Origin: Miscanthus floridulus
Lineage: Eukaryota; Streptophyta; Magnoliopsida; Poales; Poaceae
Reading direction: 5' to 3'
NCBI RefSeq assembly: GCF_019320115.1
Contig: NC_089595.1
Span: 109,570,158-109,634,157, forward strand
Length of the DNA: 64,000 bases
Shown here: piece after piece, positions 22,216 to 34,370 of the stretch
Position numbering within the stretch: the first letter of the stretch is position 1
How the letters are laid out: each line of letters starts with the position of its first letter
Notes under the pieces: generated by a model
Told to the model about the DNA's origin: nothing
Databases searched by the model: none
Seen by the model: only the letters and a program-made list of their open reading frames with translations
Made by a program: the position numbers and the translations under genes

Positions 22216-25200
22216 TCATCTTGTTGAAGCTGCCTGATGGATGAGCCTGAGGGACTCGGCAAAGTCGTCCAAAAGCTGATGAGAGTCTGGAAACTGAGCA
22301 TCATCCACTGCGAGGACAATTTTGATGGAGTTCGTATAGCTTTGGTAATGTACAGTCAGAGCCTACACACGTTAAGGTAAGATAATTAACAATTGAGAAC
22401 TGGAAGCTGTTTGAGTGTTCAATACTAGTATTAATGACTAGCGAGTGTTTACATGTGGATGCCCGTAGACAGAGGGAGCGATATAGACGATTGGATGGCC
22501 ATAGAACTCCACCTTCTCAGCAGGTCCGACCATGCTTGAGAATGACATGGTTGTATTTGTGAACATACCATAGCAGAGAGCTGCTGCAGCCTACACAAGT
22601 TTCATAGTTAGAGTCAAACATTCCAGAGTAGACAAAAGATAGCTCAATCTGGTCCATGGTGTTAATTTGCAAAAGATCAGACTCTTGTCATGTGACCTCT
22701 GGTTACAACAAAGTGCCCCAAAAAAACTTATTGTAACTTGTAAGGGTGAAAAAGAATTACAGCGGTCACTTGTCATGTGATCCTGCCAATTTAGAGTAGT
22801 TCATGACAAGGCTGAGAATACATACAGTTGTGAATTTTAGTTTTTTTTCTTTAGATTTAGTGTTTAAACATCCCAAATGATTTGGTTTCAACTTGAAATG
22901 AACTGCACCGAACTGCCAAAACCTCACAAGTCTACAAGTAAAACAAAAACAACAATCAAAGCAAACATGTTGCTAATCATACCTTCATGCCAAAAAGTTT
23001 GACTATTAGGTTCCCACTCCAGTACGTGAAAACTGCTTCTAATGAAACCTTCTTCCTTTCAGCTGTCCTTTTCCCTTGGCGGATGTATTCAAGAGGATCA
23101 TCGTGCATGGCTATATGGAAAGGTAGTATCATGTAACCAATCAGGTTCCCCCATTTTGCCCCATTGTTCTTGCCAGAATCCATCATTTCCGACAATGCCT
23201 GCTCAAAATCAAATTGCGGGTTCAGAATAAATTATCCAAGGACAATACTAAATTAAAGGCCGCCCTAAGTGTTGATATATTCATAAAAAAAAAACAGATG
23301 AAACAATTACATGTAAACCAGGTGTTTTCCTAATGTTAACGAGGAGAGCTGATCGGACGCGAATGCTCTGTGATTTGTTCCTCTCGCTGTTGGTATCACC
23401 TGACGAAAATCAAGAAATATGAGGATAAAATGTAGCCTGTTTTTTAGCATGTTGCGACGGAGATGCAGAATGCTAATGTGGAACATGATTTAGTATTGAT
23501 GCGCATGGAATCACAGGTTTACACTCACTGGTCTTACGTAAATAATACCGCGACAACCCTGCATTGGTCACTCCAACAAGGACATCGTTGACAGTCTGCA
23601 GAAGCCATCACACGATGTATTTGGGTCAATCCTTTAGAAGGAGAGAACTGAATTAGGAGTAGCAAACAAGAGAAGCTCTTACACACTTCATGGCATTCTT
23701 GACGAACTTGACGTCGTCGAGGCTGAGCGTGCGGTGCACGAAGCGCTTGCGGCGGAACTCGACGCCCTCGGACGCGGCCATGAACGGCGTGCGCGGGTCG
23801 CGCAGGAACCACGCCGTGGCCACGAAGCACACGACGTCCACCAGCGTGTGCCACGCGAGCACGACGTAGGACCACAGCCACAGCGCGAGCGCCACGAAGC
23901 CCGCAGAGAGCGGCGGGCGCGGGCGGGCGTAGACGGGGCCCGCGCGGCGCGGCGCGGGCGGCAGCTCCGGCAGCCGCGCCGGGTCCGCGGCGCTGCGGGT
24001 GCACGCGATGAGCAGCGACAGCAGCGAGACGCCGTCGCCGAGGGAGTGGTGCATGCGGATGGCGACGGTGGCGGTGGCCTCGGACGTCGGGAAGTCGAGG
24101 ACGTGGAACTCCCAGAGCGGGTGGGAGTGGTCCATGGGCGCCGTGGACAGCCAGGACAGGTAGTCCTCCACGGCCTGGTCCGGCTTGGTCGACGTGGCGG
24201 CGGGGTCCAGGTAGGGGACGATGACGTGATCGTCCAGGTTCACCGTGGTCCGCACCCACCGCGGCTTGGCGTTCTTTCTCGCATCATCCTTCACCTGCCA
24301 GCGGAAATGCGGAATCAAGATAAAAACAGGTCGTTTTCACCCATCAAATGATAATTCCACACAACCGTATTCTTTGGGAGATTTATTAATAATTGACCCA
24401 CTCCATTAATTTTTATCAATATCGTAGTATCTCTGATCACCAGCTCCTCAATCAAGTGGCAAAAAAAACATTATGGTCGAAAAGATTTGTTAGGAAAGGG
24501 AGATACAGCAACACTTGGTTTGGACGTCGAGTTTCACTGCGGTCCTGCACAGCACAGCACTTATGATCTTGTCCCGGTCAGGGCCGTCCACCATCTGTTT
24601 CCGGTGGATTGGTAGCGATGGCTTGAGATTTGCAGAGTCTGTGCCCGGCACTATTGATCTTCAGGTTTGCAGTGGCGTGCCGCATGTGTGCGTTTCTTTG
24701 TTTCGTATTCATCAGTCGAACGGCTGCTATGCTGCAAAAGCCGACAAGAGAGAACAAGGAACAGGCAGTTCGGGTACTCTACAGTGATGCTAGAGTTACA
24801 TACCGAGAACCACCTTCGGCTTCAGTGCAGGAACACGTTAACATCATATCCTTTTCGAACAGATCTGAGTGGAAATTTGGAGAACATCACGGCCCTTATA
24901 ATCCGTCTTTTTCAGCTTGTTTTTCAGCTGAAACAGTGTTTTTCTCTCACAATAAATCAGTCAAAATAGTATTTCGGTTTGTTTTTTCGGCGAAAAGAAC
25001 GGGCCCCACATTAACCACGGAGTGACGGACACGTCGATGAAATGGACTGGTCGGTGTTATCCAGTCATTCCTTCGCACTGCACCAGGTTTGTTGCGTTGT
25101 TGGAACCAATCGTCTACAGTACATTTCTAGTAGAGCTGTCTGTCTCCGGACGCAAAATCGTAACCAATTTTTTATAACCACAGTGCAAGTTGATTTGCGC

Positions 25201-26515
25201 CATGGTTTTGAGTTTTGATGGATGTTGAGGCAGAGATCAGGATCTTCCGACGTTATATTGGCTAAACTAGGGCAAACAAGGATATAAACTGCGCTCAAAT
25301 AATAAAAACATACAAGACTTGAACAGATTTTGGTTAAGTGTGATTCAATTTCTTAAGGAGATGTCTAGATTTCTCAGCTCTGGTTCTATGCCCCCACAAA
25401 GTTTAAAAAAACACGACAAATATCAGAAGCCAAGGACAAACAACGTAGCTAAAAAAAGGCAAGAGGACATGTGCAGGCGTGCAGCATCAACGTACGGAGT
25501 AGCTAAAAAAGTACTACTTGATTTTACCACCGCACCAGTCACCTCAAGCATCAGATATTCAGATGCAAGGATAATCGTCCTATTTGTTTAGACTTGATTA
25601 ACTGCTAAGTTATGGTTAAAAGTATAATTAACTGATTTAGTGTGAAAAAAATATACTATTAATTGACTAAAAAATATGGCTTATAAACTAAATAAGCTCA
25701 AACGAGAGGGGGTGAACGAGCCTCTCTGGGGGTAGACAAACTATTTTTTTTAGGAAATAGAGACAAACTATTCTTTGCCCGGAGTCCCAGACAGGCATGC
25801 ACGAAGCTCGCTTGCCGTTTGCTATCCTAAAGACCTTGCGGAGCGGACAAGGGCAGGAGCCGCAGGGTAGCCTGTCCATCTGCCGGGCGGTGCCGCAAAG
25901 GTGGTGCAGACGTGGCCCGTGCACCATGCCCTGTTTGTCCGGCGTGCCAGCGTCGTGGCTAAGGTCAACGGCCATGTCCTCTCGCTTTCCCTCTCGGCCC
26001 TTCGGCCGGGTTTGGTAGGGGAGCCGAGAGCGGAAGCAAACGAAAAACAGACCAAATTCGGCATCACCCGAGGAAGTGAGGAACCATTCCAGAGGCGAGC
26101 TGCGAGCAGAGTGAGGGCGTACCTGGATGCTGGAGAAGCGCGGGTGGCGGACGAGCGTGGCCTCCAGCCCCGCGCGCGCCGCCGCGACGTCGACCACCGT
26201 GCCCAGCCCGATCACGGCCACGATGTAGCAGTTGAAGTGCTTCTCCCGGAACAGCCGCCCCGCGGGGCTCATCGGCTCGCCTGCCGCCTCCAGGTCCCTC
26301 CCCCTCGCTGCCGCCGCCTCCTCCGCCAGCGCGGACGCCGCCATCGAGCCCTCCTCCTGCTGCTCCTCCTCCCGCTCTGACCTGGGCGCGGGCGCGGTCT
26401 CCCGCGACGCGTCGTCGCCTCCTCGTCGCGACGTGTCTATAGAGATCGTCCGCTTCCGCAGCGTGGGCGTGAGGGAGCTGGAGCTGCCGGGATCTGCCGT
26501 CGCGGCAGGATCCAT
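22216..26515 (-). CDS. WSD1-like O-acyltransferase (wax ester synthase/diacylglycerol acyltransferase)
   Basis: Seven exons join in phase to 553 residues: 26515-26123, 24294-23683, 23595-23529, 23399-23311, 23198-22983, 22590-22453 and 22362-22216. The catalytic motif HHxxxDG is present as HHSLGDG at residues 213-219, preceded by the family segment HPLWEFHV near 189. A hydrophobic stretch around LALWLWSYVVLAWHTLVDVV is a likely membrane anchor. The C-terminal half has TVNDVLVGVTNAGLSRY and NLIGYMILPF, both typical of plant WSD proteins. Family members esterify fatty alcohols or diacylglycerol with acyl-CoA, usually at the ER for cuticular wax or storage lipid. The first 60 or so residues are low-complexity; an internal Met (MAASALAEE, about residue 58) is an alternative start. 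Intron 1 is 1.8 kb and contains a MITE. Confidence 0.9.
24891..25005. mobile_element. MITE, GTTCGCTTGGCT family, copy 4, in WSD intron 1
   Basis: About 115 bp starting GGCCCTTATAATCC and ending GCGAAAAGAACGGGCC. The centre GTTTTTCTCTCACAATAAATCAG matches the family. It lies in the first intron of the WSD1-like gene, antisense to nothing coding. Confidence 0.75.
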
Positions 26516-27408
26516 CGGCGTACGGGCCCTGGCGGCTTTTGTGGACGCGGGCGAGCCGGGCGCGGTGGCGACAGCGACGGCGGCGCCTGGGCGCTTCCGG
26601 ACTCCGGGAAGCCGGCCCCGCGCTCTGATCTGCGGTTGCGAGTTGACCCACTTGCGCCGGCCTCCGGGCCCGGGCGAGGCGGGTTTTATTATGCAGGAAA
26701 CGCAGAGCGAGCACGCACGGCCGGGTTGACTGTTCTGCATTGAACATGTCTTTGCTGACCGGGTTGGCTGTTATGCTCTGCTCGGCTTGCGGCGTTGGGC
26801 TCCCGATTTTTTTTTGTTTTTTTCCATGTTTTTTAAAGTTTGTCAAAAATATGTTTAAGGATGTGTATTTTCAAAATCTAGACCCTTAACTCGACGCCGT
26901 AATAATTGACACTGAGATTACACGTCTCGGCGCTATAGTAATTGACGCATAGGTCTTATGCCCACGCTGGCACCGAGGCAGACGTGGCAGTCAGCTCGAC
27001 GCCATAGATCTTGGCGTCGTAGATCTTTACGCTGAGCTCGATACCTACATCTTTGGCGCCATGCCTGCTTGACATGTGAGCTCCCTTTCCTTTCACTCTT
27101 CTTCCTCTTCCTCTTTCCTTCTCTCTCGTTCGTGCGACTCCTGAGCCCGCTTGTCGCCGGTGATGCACCACCACGCCCACGCCCGGTCCTCCAAGCCAGC
27201 CGCTCCGAGCCTGGCCCGGCCCAGTCCTCCAAGCTAGCCGCGCCGCGCCCGCTGATCCCGTCCGCTCGCGCGACCCGTCCTCAAGCTCCTAGCGCACCGC
27301 AACCTCGTCGTCGATCCTGTTGTCCGCATGGCAAGTCTGCTCCGCCCGAGCGCGACCCCGGCCCCTGCTCCGGCATCCACGAGCCGGCCCCTCCTCGTCG
27401 GCCGTTCC
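26516..27408. other. upstream of WSD gene, then transposon-like GC-alternating sequence
   Basis: 26516-26850 is the likely promoter and leader of the WSD1-like gene. From about 26873 the sequence repeats GGCGC/GACGCC phrases (ACGCCGTAATAATTGAC, GACGCCATAGATCTTGGCG, TTGGCGCCATG), a pattern seen in Mutator-like element ends in grasses. 27070-27400 is a pyrimidine-rich then GC-rich stretch. It is cut at 27409 by the outer solo LTR and should continue at 47554, where Mutator-like coding remnants follow. The two sides are therefore probably halves of one decayed element, but this is inference. Confidence 0.4.
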
Positions 27409-30400
27409 TGTAGCAGAACCGTCTAATGTAATGTCTCCCAGGAATGCTTGTCTTCCATTAGACACTAAGCACCCAAAGGAGAACACTAAATTAATTGGTT
27501 CCGTCGAGCACACCCCAAGAGAGAACAAAAAAATTCATGTTTTTCATCAAGATCACGAATGAGAGAATAAAGCTTACATCATTCTTAACCATTTCTTACA
27601 TCATTTTACGTGTACATCAGAGTATAACATTTATTGTTATAACAGCGGAATGAAATTATATTATCAGAGTTATGAATAATTTAATTGAACAACATAATAT
27701 AAACAGGTGATCAGAATTACAACGAAAAATAAATAGCTATTCATGGCATGATGAAGCATTGATAAATAAACTGTGACAACAGGTTATAGAACTTCTGTTT
27801 TATAAAATATTTGGTGAGAGTTATAAATAAAAACTACGATCGCAGCGTAAGAAAATCCTCGCTGAGCCCACCAGGAGGTATCCACACACAAGGGTCAGCT
27901 CTAGCATACACCTGTCACCTGCAATAAGGGAAATAAAACTCTGAGTACTCAATTGTACTCAATAAGACTTACCCGCCAGGAGGAAAGAAAAGACTCCAAT
28001 GATATGCAAGGCTGTCTGGCTTATGGGTTTATTGCATTTGTAGGAAGCATTACTAAGCGTGTATCCTTATATTAGATTTTTATTAATAGCCGCATTGGTT
28101 CATTAACTAACCATTCTATGTAAGCACATGTACTACTTTCAAGCAGGTGGTAAGCAATCAGATTTCCTATTTTTATTCCATCTTTCATCTTTCAGTTCTT
28201 ACTACGGTGCTAGGCCATAGACAAGCCGTACCGGATTTTCCGGTGATTCGCGAATCAATGCCCCCAGTTGGGTACCCAAAAACACACGTTCCGCTTGTAC
28301 CCAAGGCACAAGCAGGACTAACCCATCATCCTCCTATCTTGGGTCCTAGGTCCCCGTTCAAACTGAGACTCCAAGCCCCCGCCCCTGAGTCCCGGACTCA
28401 GTACGGTGCAAGGACCTCCTCCACCAAAAAGAAACCCTGACAGTCAGTCCAAAAAGAGCCAGAACCCACGACAAAAGAGCAACAAGTCTTCCAAACGCTC
28501 ATACCTAAGTATGTGCTCGGGATAATAAATCTGTGACTTGCCTAGAGTTTTATGCAACGGTTGGTCCTTAATCGACACAGGCAGGGAAAGCAGTGTAACC
28601 AAGCCATGCCCCGCGTCCACGACGACACAACCTCTTACACCCACCAATACCCAAACCATATCCTGTCCGGTCACCATTTTTTTTTCCACCATTTTTATAT
28701 ATTCCAAGTGATAATAATCCAATAATATATTTCCTATCTCTCGTGAGTGACAGGCAATCACTCGACTTCTACCAGAGTCCTGTAGCATAGCATTCTACAG
28801 GATCCTGTTATACTAGTAAGACTCATAGGATAAAGATATATATATGCAAGTGGGTTTCATTTAACTCCTTAAAACTTAATGCACAAATATAATTTAAACT
28901 GCAGAAAAATAGTGGTTATATACCGGGGCTTGTCTGGGTAAGATATATATTAAAAGTTAGTATCTGCATCTTCAGATCATCCACCATCAACTGGATAGAA
29001 AGCCCATTGCATCATCTCCTGGAGAGAATACCATTACACCATCTTCGGATTTCCAATCATCCTTCAATTGATTCGTTGATCCATCATCGTACCTATATGA
29101 TATGCATTGATGCAAATGCATAGCTGTAAATAATCAACGATAGCCGAAATGCTTAGAAATCCGATCACGCCTCACAAGCTAACAAGATAGCTCTAACATT
29201 GGTCTACGTGTCCATGTTGTCAAATAAGGCGTTACTTCCCAACCAATATTTTAGTTATACAAAACCCAAGGTGCTTCTTAATTTCATTCTATACATTTAA
29301 TCTTTATTCAAAATAGGTCATCATTATCTATTTAGCAAACTAATTATTCTAGAGCTACAAAAATTACAGTGAGTACCTAATATTGCTCAGAGCCTACTGT
29401 ACAAATTTCAGATTCAATAATATTACCAATTCATCATGGAAAAATTCCTACAAGTTTATATTTTCAATATTAAGTACCTTAAATTAATTATATAGCTTCT
29501 AAGAATATTATCTAACTATGTGAACAAAATATACTAACAGGTAGATAATGATTTTCGGAGACTAACAAAACTGATTTCATAATTTTTAGACCACTACACA
29601 AATTGCTACTGATTTTACAAATTAAACTGGAAACCTATATTCGAAAAGCATTTAGATAATGGAAAAGCTGGCGGCAACTAACTGACCCAACGGCCCAGCA
29701 CGGCCAGGCCCAGCAGACGCAAGCGGCCCAGGCAGGCGGAGCGCACGCGCGGGCACGAGCGGGCCACGCGCGGCGTGGTGAGCAGGCCGGCCCACACGGC
29801 AAGGGCCAGACAGCGGCGGTGGCGCCAAATTGCACCGAGGCCCTCGTACTTTACTTAAATCAACCCATAAGACATTGGCACTATTTCGGTGAGTCACGTA
29901 TTTCGCAGTAAGGACCCTGTATAAAATTTCACTTGGATTCTCACCCATTTCTTCATCCTCCAAAGCAGAGCACCGGCGTAGGGGAAACGGGCGACACCGC
30001 GGTGAGGGTGCATCGGCGGCAAGGTGGTGGTGTGGGGACGATGCGGGGCTTTGGAGCGCTCGCACACGCGGTGGCTGTGCGATGGAAACGGCTATGGTCC
30101 AGCTAAAGGGCGCCCAGAGCAGCGGCCACGGCGTGGCCGCACGGAAGGCATGGCACGGTGGCGGCTGCGTAGGAGAGGCTCAGCCGGGGAGGAAAGGCGC
30201 GGCCAAGAGGTGATCCTCGGTGTGGTCATCCACGTGGCGATGCGGCGAGGCAAAGCTACGCGTGGCCACCTAAGCCCAGGCGCACATGCGGGGAGGCAGG
30301 GCAATTGAGCAGCGGCGAGGCGGAGCCGTGCGTGGCTCGGTGAGCGGGAGGAGAATGGCGGCGCTCTAGGGCGCGGTGGTCGGTGAGCGAGAGGCAATGG

Positions 30401-32740
30401 CCGTGGGGCTTCGCGTGCTCGCACATGGTGGCTGAGCAGCGGGGATGGAAGGGACGGCGCTGTGGGACCACGAGCGTGCGATGGACGGTAGCGGTCCAGA
30501 GCGAACTGAGAGGAGCAGCGCGACTGCGCAGTAGGCCCAACGTGGGGCTAAGCGCGGTGTGGTTGTGAGGAGGAGCGAGGTGAGGTGGAGTAGCTCGGCT
30601 TCATGAGGGTCACAGCAACGGTGCTGCGGCAGTGCAGAGGAGAAGTAGCCCATGGGATCACCGAGCTAGCATAGGTGACGAGGGACCTCGCTGCAGCCAG
30701 CTTGGATCCAAGCAGAAATAGCAACAGACAACATCGAGTGGAGGCACCTAAGAAGGATGTGCTGACGGATGGAGAGGGAGAGAGCGACTGAATGACTGGA
30801 TAAGAATTGCCTCTGATTTGTTCCTATTATTGCCTAAGAGAAGACACAATGGCATCTCTCTTGCACCTACCGAACACACACACAAGCCACTGCAGTGCAC
30901 TGTGTTGCGTTCGTTCATAAAGGTGGTCGGGTTGAGGGCCACACAGTGAGGCCACAGCCGCAAGACTAGTGATGAGGGCCACCGGTGTGGTGCCTTTTTG
31001 CACTGCACACGGTGGGGCCACAGGGTGTGGGCAAAAATATCCCAGTCATCAGTGGAGGAGCAAAGGTGGTCCCTGCTTCCAGCTATGGAGCTCTCTCTGC
31101 TTCTGATGCGATGCTTGCATTGCAGCGCGCCCACGGTGGATTGCAGTGCTAGCTACATGAGATGAGACAGTACTCTACTACTTGGGTGACCAAAGAGGGA
31201 CAAGGGTGGGGCAGGGCAGCATGGCACCACGTGACTAGTAGTGGCGTGCCTGCGCATGCACAGGAAGGTGAGAAGACACGGCATGGCAGGGGTTCGGCAG
31301 TGGAAATAGAACAGAGAGGAGAAAAACAGCGCGATTTGGCCAACTCTCATTAGTGCAGGAGATGGCGGCAGCAACAAGGACGACGCATGCTCCACATGTT
31401 ATGGCACGGTTGAAGGGTCGAGATGGTGGACTAGAGGGGGGTGAATAGTCCTTTCTAAAATTAATTGCGTCGACTAACCGAAATAAGTGCGGAATTAAGA
31501 CTATCGGTCTAGCCAAGACTACACCCCTCTATCTATGTTCTCTAGCACATTCCAAAGATACTAATTAAGCAACAAAGATGTCGGGCTAGCTAGAGCTCAC
31601 CTAACCAATTCTAGGAGCAACGATCACACAAACCTATGCCACTAGTATTTCAAGCAATGAGGGAGCTCCTACACAAGTTAGTAAGCAAAAGCACAAAGCC
31701 ACCTAAGCTTACTAGCAATGCTCAATAACAAGGCAACAAATGCCAAATTATAGAGCGCAATTACTTAGCTACACAAACTAAGCCAAGTGACTAACAAGGT
31801 TACATAAACCTAATTAGCCACGTAAGGGAGCTACTTCTATGCTACACAAGCAAGAAGATAACTAGTAAGCTACACAAGCTAATTAGTTATAAGAGCAACT
31901 ACACAAGCATAATGTATATGAAAGTAAATACAAGCTTGTGTAACGAGGATGCAAACCAATAGGAAGAACAAGGTTGACACGATGATTTTTCTCCTGAGGT
32001 TCACATGTTTGCCAACACGCTACGTCTCTGTTGTGTCGATCGCTCACTTGGTGGTTCGGCGACTAATTGGCATCACCCGCTAAGCCCGCACGTCGGGCAC
32101 CACAAGAACCTACCCCAAAAGTGAGGGTAGCTCAATGACACGCTCAACTAGAGTTAATCTTCATGGCTCCCGCGGGGCGAGCACAATGCCCCTCACAAAG
32201 CTCTTCTCCGGAGCATCGCACAAGCTTCTTGCGGGCTTCGACGAAGACCACCACCAAACCATCTAGGAGGTGGCAACCTCCAAGAGTAATAAGCACCACC
32301 GACTTATAACTCGATCACCTAGTGCCACTCGATGCAACCTCACAATGTAATCGCACTAGAATCGCTCTCTCACACAATCGAATGATCACTATCAAGTGTA
32401 TGTGAGATGGAGGGCTCCCAAGCACTACTACACAAGCCACCAAGGCTCTAGTGTGCTCAGTTCTTGGCCCAAGGCCGACCATGGCTTCTATTTATAACCC
32501 CACGAACAAATAGAGCCGTTACCCCTTCACTGGGTAAAAGTCGGGATGACCGGACGCTCCAGTCCGATTGATCGGACGCTAGACCTCAGCGTCCGGTCGT
32601 GCGATGCATGCCACATGTCCCCTTCTTCAAACGCTATTCATCTGATCTCAACGATCGTCTAACGACCAGACACGCTAGCTTGAACTAACCGGACGCAGCA
32701 ACCCCAGCGTCCGGTCGTTTCTAGTAAGGTACTAGACATA

Positions 32741-34317
32741 TGAAAGCATCTAGGCCCCTATTTGGATTTCGGTGATTAATGTCAATACAAGATTACTATG
32801 ACTAACGTGTGTTTTGCAGAGACAATTAAGTTAGGTCATGGTAATGGAGATCGATTGGGCAATCGAGGTTGTCATGCCCCTACGATGGAAATCGTTTCGG
32901 TTTTCAAAGGTTGGACGACAAGGTTAAGGATAACTAGTTCTAAGTGTCAATTGGAGTTGGAGAGACACTTAGAGTAGTTTAGGACTTTGTTTTTCCTTTG
33001 GCCGTACTATGAAGGGGGGTATAAACGGGTAGCTTGACCTAGTTAAGTCTAGTGAGTTAGGTGTGGTGCACACTTGTTAAAACTAGCTCTAGGTAGCTCC
33101 TATGAATGCCTAAGATCTTTTGGAGCAAACTTCATTCACATAAGTTCAGAAGTTGGAAGTGAATGGAGGGTCAAACACTGACCGGACACTGGCTTCGGTG
33201 CGACCGGACGCTGGCCGCAGGGTCCGGTCAGTTCATTTGACCGTGAAGATCAAGTCTGGTGTGACCGGACGCTAGGAGGTCATGTGACCGGACGCTGAGG
33301 GCCAGCGTCCGGTCGACTCCAGTAAGGGTCCAGACTTGGGAAAGAGTGACCGGACGCGTCCGGTCAGTATGACCGGACCCTGAGTATCCAGCGTCCAGTC
33401 GTTTACAGTAAGCATCCAAGAGCGACCGGACGCGTCCAGTCGGTACTGACCGGACCCTGACAGCGTCCGGTCATCACTTGAAAACTGGTTCGTGGGTTGA
33501 ACTGACCGGAGCGTTCGGTCATCATGACCGGAGCGTCCGGTCATCCCGTAGAGGCTCATAACGGTTCATTTTTCAGGCTGGCTTATAAATAGAAGCTCCA
33601 CTCGTGAGTGGAGCATCTTTTGCTCATTCCAACAGCTAAGAAACACGTTTGTGAGTGCCAAGAAGAGCAAGGTCCTAGTGAGGTATTTGTGATTTGAGAA
33701 TCCAAGAGAGTAGCCTCACTAGCAAATCAAGAGTAGCAAAGTGTGCATCCATCTTCTCATTAGGCTTCGTGTGGTCAAGTGAGAGTTCGTGCTTGTTACT
33801 CTTGGTGATTGCCATCACCTAGACGGCTTGGTGGTGATTGAGAGTTTGGTGTTCACCCGGCGGAGCTTGTGCGTGACCCAACTCAAGGTGTGAGCGGCTT
33901 TGGGTGATTCGCCGCGACAGAGTGTCGAAGAATCAACCCATAGAGAGCACTTGATCCTTGCGCGGATCAAGGGGGAGCTACACCCTTGCGTGGGTGCTCC
34001 AACGAGGACTAGTGGGGAGTGGCGACTCTCTGATACCTCAGCAAAACATCGCCGCATTCCTTTCTCTCTCTATTTACTTTGAGCACTTACTTTGAGCATT
34101 TACTTTGAGCACTTCAATACTTATTTTTACTTCCATAAGAATTGCTTGCTAGAGTAAGTTTGGAACTTAGGTTGAGAGGTTGTTGTGCATTAGTTTGATA
34201 TAAACACTTTTCTAGGCACAAGGGGTTAATTGGGCTATCCTTAGGATTTGATTATTGCAAGAAAATTTAGAATTAGCCCAATTCACCCCCCCCCTCTTGG
34301 GCATCTTGATCCTTTTA
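32741..34317 (+). repeat. 5' LTR of the Sirevirus
   Basis: It begins TGAAAGCATCTAGG and ends ATCCTTTTA, where the 3' LTR has ATCCTTTCA, so the terminal CA is mutated here. About 18 half-sites of CCGGAC/GTCCGG lie between 33176 and 33545, several as perfect palindromes (GACCGGACGCGTCCGGTC at 33348). A TATA box (TATAAATA) is at 33584 and a purine/pyrimidine-rich leader follows. Confidence 0.95.
33583..33591 (+). promoter_or_regulatory. TATA box of the 5' LTR
   Basis: TTATAAATAG stands just downstream of the CCGGAC palindrome cluster, and the same arrangement is kept in the 3' LTR (about 45260-45269). It is the probable core promoter for the genomic transcript. Confidence 0.7.
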
Positions 34318-34319
34318 AT

Positions 34320-34331
34320 TGGTATCGGAGC
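34320..34331 (+). promoter_or_regulatory. primer-binding site
   Basis: TGGTATCGGAGC three bases after the 5' LTR is complementary to the 3' end of initiator methionine tRNA with one difference (usual TGGTATCAGAGC). Copia elements commonly prime from this tRNA. Confidence 0.85.
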
Positions 34332-34370
34332 CTCGTGCTCACGTTTTTAAGCTTAATCGCTTAGAGCAAG

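Noticed and set aside
23734..24351. 205-codon plus-strand open frame at the WSD locus
   Set aside because: Arg/Gly/Glu-rich antisense shadow of WSD exon 2.
25688..26740. 350-codon minus-strand open frame overlapping WSD exon 1
   Set aside because: Only 26515-26123 fits the WSD family. The remainder reads through the exon 1 donor into intron 1 and 5' leader.
29635..31516. Cluster of open frames at 29.6-31.5 kb as host genes
   Set aside because: They lie within the outer solo LTR, carry no domain and occur on both strands.
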